From Rutpela maculata (Eukaryota; Arthropoda; Insecta; Coleoptera; Cerambycidae), in contig OW386292.2 of NCBI GenBank assembly GCA_936432065.2, positions 136,353,460 through 136,417,459 of the forward strand: a stretch of DNA of 64,000 nt, given 5' to 3'. Within the stretch, counting starts at the first letter, position 1. The number at the start of each line of letters is the position of its first letter. The position numbers were made by a program, and so were the translations under genes. Under the pieces are notes generated by a model. The model worked only from the letters and a program-made list of their open reading frames with translations. It searched no databases and was not told the origin of the DNA. Shown here piece by piece: positions 34,801-49,800 of the stretch.

Positions 34801-37800
34801 TAAGGCTTCACTGTTTTGTACATCTTCAGTTTCCGTGCTCTCCACTGGATCTCCTAAGTCCTGTGGCTTGTGCTCCGCCTCGGTCCTTCCCCCACCCCCA
34901 TCCTCGTCATCGCTCTCGTACTTGATGGTATTTTGTTTTGTGCGCCTCGGTCTCCTCGAAGGTGTCTCAGACTTTTCTTCCTCGATGGAATCTTCTTCCT
35001 CGTCGTCTGTCACAGCGCCATCCTCGAATACCTAAAAGTCCATAAACAGAATTGCTACCTGTATGTAATGGTAAATTGGAGCTGGAAGCGTCTTTACTAC
35101 CTCGTTACTCAATTCCCTCTGAATCTGGGGAGGTAGTTGATCGCCAGACATGCTTTCGCTGCTTAATTTTGCGATGGCGTGTGCTTGGTTCTCCTTGTCA
35201 CGTTGCCTAACTATCGCCTCCACGGCCAACCATTCCGACATTGTATTTTCGTACCTAAAATGAAAAAAATCATGAGGTCAGCGCAAGTCAAAGCCAACAG
35301 TGGCATGAAAGGTCGACTTAACATTTTCATTCTTGTAATAATAATAATAATCTTTATTTACCATTTGTAATAATACAGATTTTGTATATATGGTAAGTCA
35401 TAAGAAGAGATAAATAAAAAATGGTACAATATTAACAATGAATAAACAAAATAACAAGATAAAAAACAACATGTATACAAGAGAACACTTAAGGTGGCAT
35501 TTCGACATATTCTATTACAAAAAAATGTTATCATAAAGACCCTGCAGTCTTTTAGGAACTTCTCCAACTGTAATTTTTAAATGTCCCCCTACAAAGATAT
35601 ATTTCTTTTTTAGCAAATGTTGTGGATAGGGACTGTAATCTTTTGGGTAGGAGTTGGGGGTGGTTTCTTGGGGGTTGCAAGGGTTGCAGGGTTGTTATCA
35701 GAGAGTTTTTTTATGCCTTTTGCATTTTTTTTATTTATATTTTTATCTTTTCAAATAATAGAGATATCGCGTGTTAAGTAATTCTGCCCTTTAAATAAAT
35801 AATATTGGTAACATTGTATATAGAAAATCGCTACTTACGCCTGTTTAGTTTCCTCACTGAGTTCGCTACGTTGTTCCACGGTGCTTCCAAACTTATAGTG
35901 GCCCAAGAGATAGGGCCAAATCTCATGCCTAAGCTCCTGCGCGATGCCCCCAAAGTAAGTCAGTCTGTAAACCTCAGCATAATCAGACACTACTCCATCC
36001 GTACAGATCTCTGCCCATTTTTCCAGTGTAATACCTGAAAATAAACCTGACTCTCACTTTACTCACAATTAATTCCCGTTTACCTTCGTTAGCGCCCTCT
36101 CCAGACACAATCTTATTTATGACGAGGCCGCTGAGGTGGGTCCGTACCGTAGACAGATGGCGACAATATGCCAACCAGCCATAAAAGGCCCTCGATATGA
36201 TCTGCCTCTTCATGGAATCGCACACTGCTTGGATGCAGACGCTAGGGGGGCTGTCGGGGACATTTTGGTCGATGCTGAAGCTTTTCGTTGAACTTTCCGA
36301 ACTTGTACTGGTGCTGCACAGCTGGACCCGCACCTTCGTGGGAAGCGACGCGTGTGTGTCCATTAATTCGTTGCGTTTTACTGCACAAAAAACAAGTTAT
36401 TTATAGGGTGTTTGATATATCGATAGAAGCAAAGAGTATACAAATAAAAATCTTAAAGATAAAGGTCATCAAGAATTCTTCGGCCAGTTTTTTTCCTTTT
36501 TCCTCTATGTTTCCCATTTTCTATTGATTCAATATACAGTGTGTCCCCAGATGGAGTTGACAAAAGGAAAAACATCTCTATTATTGATTTTACGGCGAAA
36601 AGTTATTCTTTATAAAAAATTCTGCTTGTCGAAAAAATGAGTTTACCATATAAAAATCTTAGATTAGATGTACCGGGTGTTAATAAATTAAGAAAACATC
36701 AAAATGCCTCAAGAGAAGTACCTTTATTTATTATTTTGGACAAAATGTTTATAAAACAAAGTTGTTTATAACCCAAAATAAAGCCTAAATACAAATTATG
36801 AAATCTAAATTTTGACTTTTATGTTTTTATTGTGTTTATCTTTTTACGTTGAATTTATTAATATGAATAAGAATTCAAATTAAGAAACAGAGTGTGCTGT
36901 TGATAATATTGAACTGCCAAACGTCATTGTGACATTGTGCAAAATATTACTATCTTACATCTGCATTTATTAGTGTTCTGTTGATTATTTAAAAAATGTT
37001 TACCAAACAAGAAAGAATTCATTTGATCAAATGTTATGGGATTGGAGACGTCTCTTATCGATATGCAATTAACCTTTTCCACCAAAAGTTCCCTAACACA
37101 GCGGTATCGCGCCAATCATTGCGCAAACTTTTAAAAAAATTCAATGAAACTGGATCTGTATTGGATGTCAAAAAACCCAAGAAAAAGTACAATGAAGATG
37201 ATGCGGCAACATTTGGCAATAAATTCAGTAATAAAAAACCCGAAATTATCTTTACGGAAACGCTCACAAAGACTGGAAGTAAGTAAAAGTCATTTACAGA
37301 GAATTTATATGGAAAACAAATTCGACCGTTTAAGCCAAGGTTCAGACATACACTTGAAAATGGAGATGAAGAGAAGCGATTGGATTTTTGTTTATGGGTC
37401 GCTGAGTATTACCTCGCAGATAGAAGTTTCCACAGAATGTTATTTTTTACTGACGAAAGATTTTGTACCAATGGCCACGTTTCATCACAAAACAGTCATT
37501 ATTGGGCTTTTGAAAATCCAAACAATGTCATTCACAAATGAAGTCAACGGTATAAAAAAGTGAATGTATGGCGTGGGATTTTTTATGATCGAATCGTTGG
37601 TCCATATTTCTTAGAAGAAAATTTAAATCAGCATGTTTATTTGGATCTTTTGGAAAACTTTGTATTGCCATTTATAAACACTCTGCAACCGGAAGTAAGG
37701 CGCAACATTTTTTGGCAGCAAGACAGTTGTCCAGCTCATTCCCTCAGTTTTGGTACGGCAGTGGTTGACAGATCACTTCGGAGCCAGATGGATGGGAAGA

Positions 37801-40800
37801 TATGCTCCAATTAATTTTTCTGCAAGATCACCAGATCTTACACCAATGGATTTTTTTCTGTGGAGTGTTTTAAAACAGAAAGTTTATGCAGACGATCTGC
37901 CGCATGATCGAGAAACACTAAAAGCACGAATACAAGACGCGGTGAATGAAGTGAATGTACCCTCAACCATTCGTAAGGTCTATGGTGAATTTATGAAAAG
38001 GATGGAGAAATGTGTTGAGGTTGGAGGAGGCTATGTAGAATAAATTGTTTTTCCACAATTGTTGAAGTTAATGTTATTATGTTATGCTAATGTTTGAAAA
38101 AAAATGTAAGTTGACATAAATGTAAAAGTCAAAATTTAGACTTCATAATTTGTATTTAGGCTTTATTTTGGATTATAAACAACTTTGTTTTATAAACATT
38201 TTGTCCAAAATAATAAATAAAGGTACTTCTCTCTAGAGGCATTTTGATATTTTCTTAATTTATTAAAACCCGGTACATGTGATCTAAGATTTTTATATGG
38301 TAAATTCATTTTTTCGACAAGCAGAATTTTTTATAAAGAATGACTTTTCGTCATAAAATCAATAATAGAGATGTTTTTCCTCGTCAACTCCATCCGGGGA
38401 CACACTCTATATTAAAGCCATAACTAAGGCTAAGAACTAAGGACTTTTTCTTACTTTCCATCACAATATATATTCTTTTGATCTTACGAGCGCGATAAAA
38501 CTTTCAAACACATCAGAAATCCAAGCTCATCTCAATTTTATCAAAATATGCTAACACTTCTCATCCAGAAACACACGCACTACGGATTTACTTGATACGC
38601 ACCAGACACAAAAATCAATTGGATCAAGATCCAGCAATCAAGGTGGTCAGCTACAGGGTCACCTTGTTTAATCCAAAGTTGTTATCTTGAACGAATAATC
38701 TATTATATCACTCTGTATACATTGCATCATACTTACAAATCTCCTTATGATCACTGTTGTCGATGATCCTGAACACGTAGTCCTTCGTTGCCTCTTCGGT
38801 TTCTGATAACGCCGGAAGAGGCCTTCTGCGTTTCGTGCAATTCTTGCCGGACCGTTGTGACCACAAAGGAGGGTCCAACCGCCCCCGCGGTAGTAAACCG
38901 GTTTCTATACAGCTCAGAAATGCTAACATGTGGCCTCCTACAAAAATTAATGTGATATGATTTTATAATCTAAATTTTATTCAATGTAACACGTTCAGCA
39001 GAGCTATGTCTGTATATACCGTAGAGAGCAGAAAAGAGATGTAAATTATTTTTATGACTTAATGTATTTTTTGAATCAAATTGTTTGATTTTGAATATCT
39101 TTTTCAGAAATAAGTTTTGATTTATATGATTTAAATGTTTTTTAAAAGATTCTTTGATTTGTTAAGTAAAGATAAGATTTAAATATTTTCTTAATTTAAA
39201 GGAGAATAAAAACATTCATTATATTTCAATTTTTTTGTTTTAAATGATTCATGACAGCTCTGGTAGAGCTGTTTGCATTTATTTTTTTAACAAAAAAACT
39301 GCTGAAAAAAAATTTTTCTGCGATATTCTCCATGGTCTTGAAGATATAACTAAAAATGTGAAAAACATACCTTTGGGGAAATGTATAGGTGGCCTCTGAA
39401 CTCCGTCTTGCCCAACCAGTATCACGGTGCCGCCCGTTTCAATGTCCTGATGACAGTGAACGTAAACTATCTCGTCCAACCTCACTTGTAAAGCATAGTC
39501 CCAGTAAATACTAATAAAAAAAAATTATTAACACTAAATATCAAATTGTATTGCGAAAGTTGTCTACCTTTTATCCTGACACTCTTCGACGAAACCGTTC
39601 ATCAGCTGATTTGGTGTCCATTTAATTGTTAAACCATGCGCCGTCTGATGGAGGCTCAAATACCTGCACACAAAAACAACTTGTAAGAGGAATCCAAAAT
39701 TGTTAATATATTTAGCAATATTCCAGAAGAATATTGTCATTCGCAAAGTATTGGAATCAGATATATCAGGCAATTTTAGTTAAAGTCTTGATATTAATAC
39801 CAACAATCTAAGGCATTTCGGTTACAAACATGGATCGGATAATCAGTCTATTCGCGGCCGTTTCGTACATTATCGGTTCAGTTCGATCATCATAATCTCA
39901 GTTTGACGTGTTGGTCATTAATGTTAATAAATGTTTTTCGTGTTCTCCGATTAAAAAGTGATGAAGAAGTCATATTTATACAGTAGGGTGGCCCATCTCT
40001 ATAGGGGGTGAATTTTTTTTGCGTATTTTTTAAGTCTCACCCCACGAAAATATACTATTATACTAGGAATAATTTATGTCAAAGTTTCAGATAATTCGGT
40101 GAACGGTAACCCGTGCCGCATTCAGGTAGAAATTTGTAGATAAGATTTTATTACGGTAATACACTTAAATTTTACTTAAAATACAAATATCTACCTCTTT
40201 TCTCATAATGTTTTATTGGTGTAATTATTTCCTAGAAATTATTTGTTTTGGAAGTTTGGAAATATAATGCACCTACGGTAGGTTTTTATGTCAGTTTGCA
40301 ATTGTGTTTTACAGTGGTGACATTATAAGTTCTAGCATACGTTCCTTTTTGAAAAAACATTTAACGATGGCTGATGTTAGATCCTTACGAAAGGATACTT
40401 TCATTTATTTAGTTGGACACTATTCGTCACAAATCATTGGCAATAAATTGCCGTCTAATAGACAAGTATTACAAGTGCTCTTTTATAACATTCGTGAAGT
40501 GAAGCTAAGTGTACATGAAAGTGCTAAATTAACAATAAAAGAGGTGTCAGTTTTTTGGGATAAAGCTCGCATTCCGACACGTCAGGATTTTCATTGTGTT
40601 AAACAACTAGATAAACTTTATGCAGAGTGGAGGAACTTACAAAAATCGGCTAAAAGGGCCAGTGCGGGAGATAAAGAAAAAAATTTCGTTGAAAAATTGG
40701 ACGATCTCTTTGACATTTCTCATGCAAATGCATTGGAGTTGATGAAAATAGATGAAGATAAGCAGTTTTTAATTAACCAAAGAAAAAAGGGACGTCCTGG

Positions 40801-43800
40801 ATTTATGCATGGTATTGATTACCAACTTGCTTCTCAAGAAAAATCAGCTGAGGAGAAATTACAGAAATTATCCGAACGAATGCAACGAAGTCAACAAGAA
40901 AAAGCTAGATTAGAGGAAACAGTCACCTGTCCATCATCAAGTAGTAATTCAGCCGACTCCAACGAAAATGAAGATGAAATAATCGAAGCCCAAGAAGAGT
41001 TGTTACAAGACCAGCCTGGCCCGTCACAGCCAAAAAAGAGGAGATTGTATGGAACATGTAACATCATCACACCAAAAATAGCCGCTGCATTTGATGCTTG
41101 CAAAATAAGCGACAGGTATGGAGTCCATATTTTGACGGCAGTAGCAGAAGCACTAGGACATGACACCACATCTTTGTCCATCAGCAGAACCACACTTCAG
41201 CGCTCTAGACAACGCATCCGCGAAGAAAGAGCTGAAATATTAAAAACTGCCTTAGGTAATTCTGAATTGCCGGCCCCAGTCATCCATTGGGATGGAAAAC
41301 TTTTACCTTCTCTCACTGGAATGGGAAATATCGATAGAATAGATCTTAGTTACTAGTGGAGATATTGAACAACTACTTGGAGTACCAGCTTTGCCCAATT
41401 CAACTGGAAGAGAACAGACTGAAGCAGTTTATGATGTGCTTTGTGAATGGAATTTGGACGAAAAGGTAATAGCTTTGTGTTGTGATATAACAGCATCAAG
41501 TATGGGTTATATAAATGGGGCAGCCACACTATTGCAACAAAAATTAGAAAGAGATATTCTATATTTTCCTTGTAGACATCATATTTTTGAAGTGGTTTTG
41601 AGAAGTGTGTTTGACACAAATGTGCCACTATTTAAACGTTTTAGGGAATTTTGGCCTAAAATAGATCAAAATAAACTAAAAACTGGATTTCAGGTATCAA
41701 AAATTAAACACATTTTACAACCAGTTAAAGCCGAAATTGTAAAGTTTCTAAATGCAGCTTTAACTTTGCAACAGCCTCGTGATGATTATAAAGAATTTTT
41801 AATGCTTTCTAAACTTTTTGTTGAAGAAGAGCCCACTCACACGACATTCTATCAACCAGGGGCATTTCATCATGCACGTTGGATGGCCAAAGCCATTTAC
41901 TGTCTAAAAATATTTTTTTTCCAAGATCAGTTCCAACTAACTAAAAAAGAAAAAATAGGTATTGAAGATATATGTCTCTTTATTTACAGCGTCATTTGCT
42001 AGTAAAGCACCGCTTCATGACTTAGACTTTTGTAAAGAACTCATTAATTATCAAAATATTGACAAAGAAATATCTCAAGCCGCAAGTAGGAAAATAGTGA
42101 ACCATTTGTGGTACCTTAATTCAGTAAATGTTGGCTTATCTTTCTTTGATGACGATATTTCAGTTGCCACTAAAAGAGAAATGGTTAAAGCTTTGAATAG
42201 GAAAGCACCAAATCAAGAGGGTATTAAACGACTTATGATTAGTAACATTACTGACGTTGAAAACAAGGAAATTCAGGACTTCATATGCGAGAACACTAAA
42301 CAGTTTTTTCAAAAATTGGGTTTGTCTATGGAATTTTTGGAAAATGATCCAACAACATGGAGGGAAAATGAAAGTTATACCCGATGTTTCAATATTGTAA
42401 ACAAAATTAAAGTTGTAAATGATGCCGCTGAGAGAGGAATCAAACTTATTACTGACTATAATGACATTTTAACAAAAAATGAAGACCAAAAACAGTTTTT
42501 ACTCCAAGTTGTAAATGATTATAAATCACAGTTTCCAAATGTAAAAAAAGAAACCCTGTCGCATGCTTTGGCCTAGTGCAAAAAATATTGTTTTTATTAC
42601 TATATGTCTTGTAGATTTAGGATAATATTTGGTACTATGTATGAAAAAAATGTTTCATAATAAAATACACAAAGATAAAACGAGAGTTTTATTTCAAAAA
42701 CTTCTAGTCTAGTTTTCTTAGACTACGAATTTACAGTAGTATGACACATGTCATAGTCACAACAGATAATGTCTTTGATATTTGTATGACTTGATTAGTC
42801 ATTCTAAAGATAAATGTTGCTGATTAAAAAAAAAAACAATGCATCAACCAAAGAATGTAAATAATTCCATTTACTTTTATTATTGCATAATAATGCATTC
42901 TGCGGCACCCCTTGCCTTCAATTTGCCTCAATAGTATTTTGAGGGGACTGTTTTTTCTTCAAATGGAACCATTTGCAGGGGTGAGAAATAAAAAATTTCG
43001 ATTTCGAAAAAGATGGGCCACCCTATTATACAGTTTAGTGACAATATATTTAGTGCAAAATGGTGAAGTGCTGTGCCGTTTGCAGAAAGCAGTTTAGAAA
43101 GGAAGAAAATCAATCATTTCATAAGTAGGTATAAACTTCATAGTCGTAACATGATGAGGTTCAGTTTACAGTCGTAATAAGGTGAACAGCAATTAAATTT
43201 TAATATCCTTTCAATAGATATTTCCTTTAATATCCTTCAGAAAGCAGATATTGACTATTTTAAATATGTAACTTCCACCCACCTAATCTTGACATTGAAT
43301 TTGAGGCTTGTCTAATTTGTGATGTGTTTATTGAATATGCCATTCAATAGTTCAGAAACATATTAAATTAAAATGACCAACACTCAAATAAAAAATATTA
43401 ACAATTTAGCCATCTAAATATGTATAATATTTATCCTCTTATTATATGTAAACTTTCAGAATGAATAGAGAAATGTAATTTTTATGAATGTTGAGACATT
43501 TTACGGATATGTAATAATAGATAAATTTCAAAGTTTAGGCTAATTAGATTTGAAATATATCAAGCATTATCTTACTATAATATTGCATGCCTACATTGCG
43601 TTGTATATATGCAGGAATTGCTCATGGGAAGTTATGTATATCTATTATTTTTAATGTGACTATATTAGGAGCAAACGAGGTATACAGTGAAGAGATAGCT
43701 GTTATGTATCTAGGAATAAGTTCTTTAACTGGAGATTATTTCTTTGATGCTGGTAAATCCCGTTGGATATTGCATCTAAATTAAAAAAAAAAAATGTATG

Positions 43801-46800
43801 ATAATATTTTAGATGCCGTACTCTTTTGTAGACCTTTTGGCAATAAAGAATCTTTTCTGTTTAAGAAATATGTTAAAATTATCCAAAATGTATTACCCAG
43901 GCATAGGTTCCGAGACTCCCGCATTCACCGGCAAAACCAAGACGTTATTCTTGCCGAAAAGTAGCGTTGCCCTGGAATTCTGATGAAGGCTTTCCACATA
44001 GTCCTTGGCGATGTGCTGGGTTGACGAACGATTGGCGATGGTGTCCTCAGAGCTGGTATTCAAGGATCGTCGGAAGTTGAGTATGGGTCGTCTTACCGAT
44101 GGCGGGGTGGAGTGTCCACTTGAAATCCTGTGTCTTTGTACCTAAAACAATATTACATATGATGCTTTAAACCTATTTCTGAACTAAGAACTTTATATTT
44201 ACTAATTCATCGGCGGGAGGATCCGTCCAAAAATGATCTTGGCTCTTTGTTCTGGAATAATCAAGAGCGCAGGGGCCGACTAACAGGGAACTTAAAATGC
44301 TGCCGTAATCCGGATCCGCTACCAATGCGTCTTTGTCATAGTACTTTCCGGCATTTGAAACTAGATAATCTATGATTTTGGCTAGCTGTTTCTCGAACAA
44401 AGCCAACCTACAATAACACAAATATTTGCTAGTTCTAGCTTTTTTTTGTTTTTCTTGCCACATAATGGCAGATAGAGCACTCCAAGACGAGTCTAGATCA
44501 TCAACGAAAAAATGTTTTGAAGCTAAAATAAATCTTCTTACCTAATCCAAAGATATTTCGGCAAAGGATTACAATTAGGCAGGGAGGCATTTTTCTTCAA
44601 AGTAGGCTTGGTGAGGCTGTCGCTGCTGCTGGAGGACCTTCGGTTGGGGTCTACATTTTCCAATTCTTGCACTTTCTTGGATATATTCGCCGCTTCAGAA
44701 CTGTGCTTGGCGATTTTGTGGAGGAGGGCCGTCGTGGAGGAGGTCTTGAACAGGCCAAGTGCCCTTCTTCGTAAACCTGTGGCAATAAATTAATACGTTA
44801 CTGGTCTTCCAAGTCTTAAGTGATGTAAAATAAGAATACTCGAGATATTCAGGATTTTATAAGTCTATGTAGCTTTGATGTTTCAATTGGATGGTCCTCA
44901 AGATTTCCTCATCCAAACCTCATTGACTTCATCTATTTGAAGCACTGTAAAGTTTAAACGGATCAACTTCCATGAAAATTTACTTTCATTTTTACCTATG
45001 TGCATAACGAAATATACTTTTGAATTCCTTTTTTAAGCGGTGATATATTGAAATGACATCTTTCTTTCGTTACTAATTAGCAAAAGGACCACGCCACTAA
45101 ACTATAATGAAAAGTGGTCCTTGTCAAAATTAAAATTACCTATTTAAAAATTAAGTTTTTGGGCTGCAGAACAAAACCCAGTTTCCAAAAACCACAAAAA
45201 ACGGCCAATTTTCCAGCTGCCAACATTTGAAGGTGGTCATCACTGTGCTTTTTCCTAGCATTTCATATAAATGTATGTATTTAAATGGGATATTGTATAC
45301 ATCTATATACCTGTGCATATATATACATATATATATATTATATACTTTGCTCATACTTTGCGTTACCCAGATGAACCAACGTGGAGGTGGTGAGCTATTG
45401 ATCTCTTTTTTATTTTTTTTTAAATGGTAACAGCTTGTACATACTCGCGAGTCTTCCGCAAATAGCGCAGCAGGTCTTGCTAGATTATTTCGAAATATCT
45501 CAGCTATTTGGCGATTGTTAATGTTGTCTTCACCAACCAAAGTCTGCATGGTACTGGGTTCACCTGCTACGTCACAGACAAAGCAGCGCACTCTGTTTCT
45601 GAAAGCCATTTCATCAATAGCAGGGTTATTCTTTAATAATAATAAACGAATATAATAGTTTGAACAAAATAATAATGTTGGAATACAAAGTCTTTCAAAA
45701 CTGAAAAAATTAATGGTATCGCACGAATAAATGTAATTATATTATAACTGTCACCAGCCTAGGAAAATATTTAATACATATTTGACTTTTAGAATGAGTG
45801 CCAGTATATTTAGCGATGATTGTTGAAACGTCAAACAAACATATTTATGTCCAAGGGTACCTACATCGAAGAAACTATTTATTCTTGATCGAACTATTTG
45901 AATGCTGACTGATATTTTCCTTGAGATCTCCAACGACATTTTCAATGTTCTTATTGACTCCAACAAAATAGATTGATCGCATATAAAAAAGTAAAGAATA
46001 ACAATAACAAATAGTTAAAATAATAAAAATCAGATCAATCAAAAAGCGCAATGATGACCATCTTCAAATACACGCAGCTCGAAAACTGGCCATTTTTGTG
46101 GTTTTTGGAAACTGCGTTTTGTTCTAGCCCAAAAACTTCATTTTTCAATAGGTAATTTTAATTTTGACGGGGACCACTTTTCATTATAGTTTAATGCGTG
46201 GTCCCCTTAATTTGGCAATAATATTGGTCACCTACCTTGTGATAAACAGGCTTCCACGGCCCCACAAAGGGAAGTCACAGATCCACTCTCTTCATGAACA
46301 AATTTTCTTGTTACCGATTCCTCCATAACCTGCTTCACTTCTTTCTTCACAGCCGCTATGAGCTTTTCTTTGTAATCCTTCTCTGTAAATTAATGAAACA
46401 CGAAGCACGTAAATTTTCTGTATGCAAGAGATGAAAATGAAGAGGGGAAATATAAAGATGCACCGGCGTAGCTAGGGAGGTAGGGGGGCACGCTGCCCCC
46501 CGGCCCCTAGATGTGGCGCCCCTGCTGTAGATAAAAATTCGTGTTCTATTTTTATTTACAGCTTTTTTATACCGCTTTTTAAACGACCCCGGGGCCCCGG
46601 GAGATGAAGGGGGCCCCCTAGGAGACTAAGCCGGCGCTTGGTTTTTTCTGCAATTTTTTTTCCCGATTTCTCCCCCCCCGCGCACCTATTGTTTATAACT
46701 GAATTTGTTTATAACTATAACTTTGAAATCATGAAGAAATTTCAAGAAAGATGGTATAAATGAAGATAATTTTTTTCTTAACACCATTGTAAAATACATG

Positions 46801-49800
46801 TAAAAACCTACATTTTGAACAAAAAAATTATCCTCCTACGAGTTGATGCACTTAACAAGCCATTAAAATTCCAAAATCTTTTTTACTTTTAACTGTTTAA
46901 ATAAAAATTTTGCCCTAAAGTTTGGCAGGAAAGTTTAGTTCAATAAAGGATATAGTTTCAGCAACTTTCGTTAAAATTCATGTATATTATTACGTTATAC
47001 ATATTTCTTAAATTGTCAAAAATAGGCAAATTTTGGTGGTTTTTAATTTTTTACAAATTAACGAATTATCAGAAAGTTGTTTCATAGGCCTAGTCTTACT
47101 CAAAATTTTATTGCGAATGATTTGGTATTTTTATTTTTGCGATATGATTATTAGGACCGGAGACAATAAGGAAAATATCGGTGTTGAAAAACAAATTTCG
47201 AAAAACAAGAAGCAATGGACCGATTTAATCCAAAAACTGCTCATACCACTTGCAGTGGAGTCAAATTAGGCCTAAAAAATTCGCAATGTGAATTGTCTGG
47301 TCAGGGCAGTTTTTTTGGTTTAACGTGTTCAGGGGGATCAACTTAGGTTCACAGTTCAGTTCTGCAGTTAATGAGATGTCGGCGTATTGTTTATTTAGAC
47401 AATTTAATTTTTTAGACTGTGTTTACCATCGGTTTTCTTTGAATATCTCGAAATCTATAAGACCTATGGAAAACGACAAAAAGAAGGAAAATATTCGTTA
47501 TGAGCTGTACAATAAAAGTACATGAACTGTAATTCACTCCAATTGTTATTATTATTTTTAAAAAACTGAATATTGCAAAATTATGCATTTCTAAACAAAT
47601 CACTGTTCTTTAAAAAATAATGGATAATGTTTATTAAAATTTGGAGAAATATAGCTCTTATTATAAAGTACAATCACCACTTCAAATTTCAAATTAAAAT
47701 GATTATTAAAACGGCTCAAATATACAATTGTTACTAAAATTTTGCACCCTTGTGAAATCCTGCCATCAAAACCAAGAAATGTGTATGATACTGTGGCGTG
47801 CCGCCTGACAGTGCACATGCGCTGAATATCAACTGGGTTAGGAAGGACACAAAGTCTCTCTGTTTGGCCTGGGCTGTCGTCGATGTTAGATGTAATGTAC
47901 CAAACATGTATAATGTGATATATAAGGGCTGTGATAATAAACGAGATACCAACAAGAATTGTGAGTTATTCCACTAACCATCTATGTAACGAGACGTTAC
48001 AGATACACTAAAATTGTAGCTCTTTAATTATAAGTACTTTATAATATCACGGAGAGATTTTTTTTTTTAATTTTCAGTTTTTATTGCAGTTGTTTATAAT
48101 TTTCGAAATTCAAATAACTTTCTGGTATTTTTATGAAATCAAAACGGTAAAGGAGTAATGAAAGTAGATTAAAAAAACCAACTTAAAAAAAATAAATAAT
48201 GCTCTATTTGCATTTGGAACTGAGATACGTTAGTTTATATTATAAATAAACAAAACGATATTTCTTATTGTTTGGACTAGTAATTCTCCAATATCTATTA
48301 TTTTGTTTCTGCTACTTAAAAAAAAAGCTGCCCAAGGAATCACTGCTTTCTCATCCAGATTTTCTATTCAAGTCACTCACAACAAAAAAATTTTGTATGT
48401 CGAAATAATTGTTTATGGAACTTTAAATATAATATTTGAAATTCTCTACCCCAAAAACCCATAAAATGATACCCCACATCGTTAGCGAGGTGGGGTGTTA
48501 GTGGTGGTGGATGAAGTAAAAAAATATTTTGAGGTTTCTGGTTCTTGTACACACACTAAACCACGATTTTTTAATAATGAGGGTGGGGGTAATGGGGGTG
48601 GCTAATGCCAAAAATTTTTTTGAGACCTTATATAGCTTCTCTCGTATATACTAAATACCAATTTTATGGACTCTTACTTGCTTGATTTACCTATTTACCC
48701 CAAATTTACCCCCCAACCCTTCGACGGAATAAGATGAAAATATGATCTAGTTTTAGATCCTGTTAAAGTACATACGCGTACTAAATTTCAAGTCAATATC
48801 TTAAACGGTTCCAGAGTAAACGTGCGCACAAAATAAGTTACAGACAGACCGACAGACAGAATTTTTTTTTGCTCAAACTTAAAATCTCGACGTTTCATGA
48901 TATTCTAAGCCTATTTGAACAATAAAAATTTTTAAAAATTTTTTTGTCGTTACTATACTTCCACTGGATGTGGAAGTAATAATAAGCATTGAAGAATAAC
49001 TGGCCCAAATTTCAAGAAGAAATATGATTTGTTTATTTATAAGTGAACTAAACGTAAAAACTGACGTATCTCTGCTCCAAATGCATGTAGAATATTAATC
49101 TTTTTTTTTAAATTTTTAAAAAAAGCTTTCATTACTCGTTTACTGTTTTTTATTTCATAAAAAACAGAGAGTTACTTGAGTTTGTTTATAACTAAAATTT
49201 CGAAAACTATAAACAACCAAAAATGGTTTAAATTTTGAAAAAAATATATGTTTTTCTCCATGATCTTAAAGTACTAATAAGCATTGAAAAATAACCTGAA
49301 CCCCTAAAAATAGAAAAAAGAATATTCAGTCCTAGAAATAAAATGCTTTTCAAAAACTTAATTTCTGAAATAGACTGGAGTACACTCTACACAGAAACTG
49401 ATGTAAATCTAGCTTGCGATGTTTTTTATGATTATTTCAACAGCTGTTTTAATGTGGCTTTTCCAGTTAAATATATCAAGATCAATCATGAAAATAAATG
49501 TCCGGGATGGATTACAGAGGGGATAAAAACATCATGCCGTAATAAACGCTCTTTATTATATATTAAAAAATTTTTTTACCACAAATATATTCTTCAAAAA
49601 TTACGTGCGCAACTATTGTAAAACACTGGAAAAACTCGTAATCATTGCAAAACAAATTTATGCAAATAATTATATAACAAACTCATCAAACAAAATAAGA
49701 TCCACTTGGAAATTAATTGATTCAAACATAAAACAAAAAGCGGCTAAGACACAGAATGACATTAATATCCTAAATCAAGAAAATGAAATAATCAGGGATC

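Noticed and set aside
34835..35136. Plus-strand Ser/Pro-rich open frames
   Set aside because: They are antisense shadows of the acidic, low-complexity SGSM exon 12.
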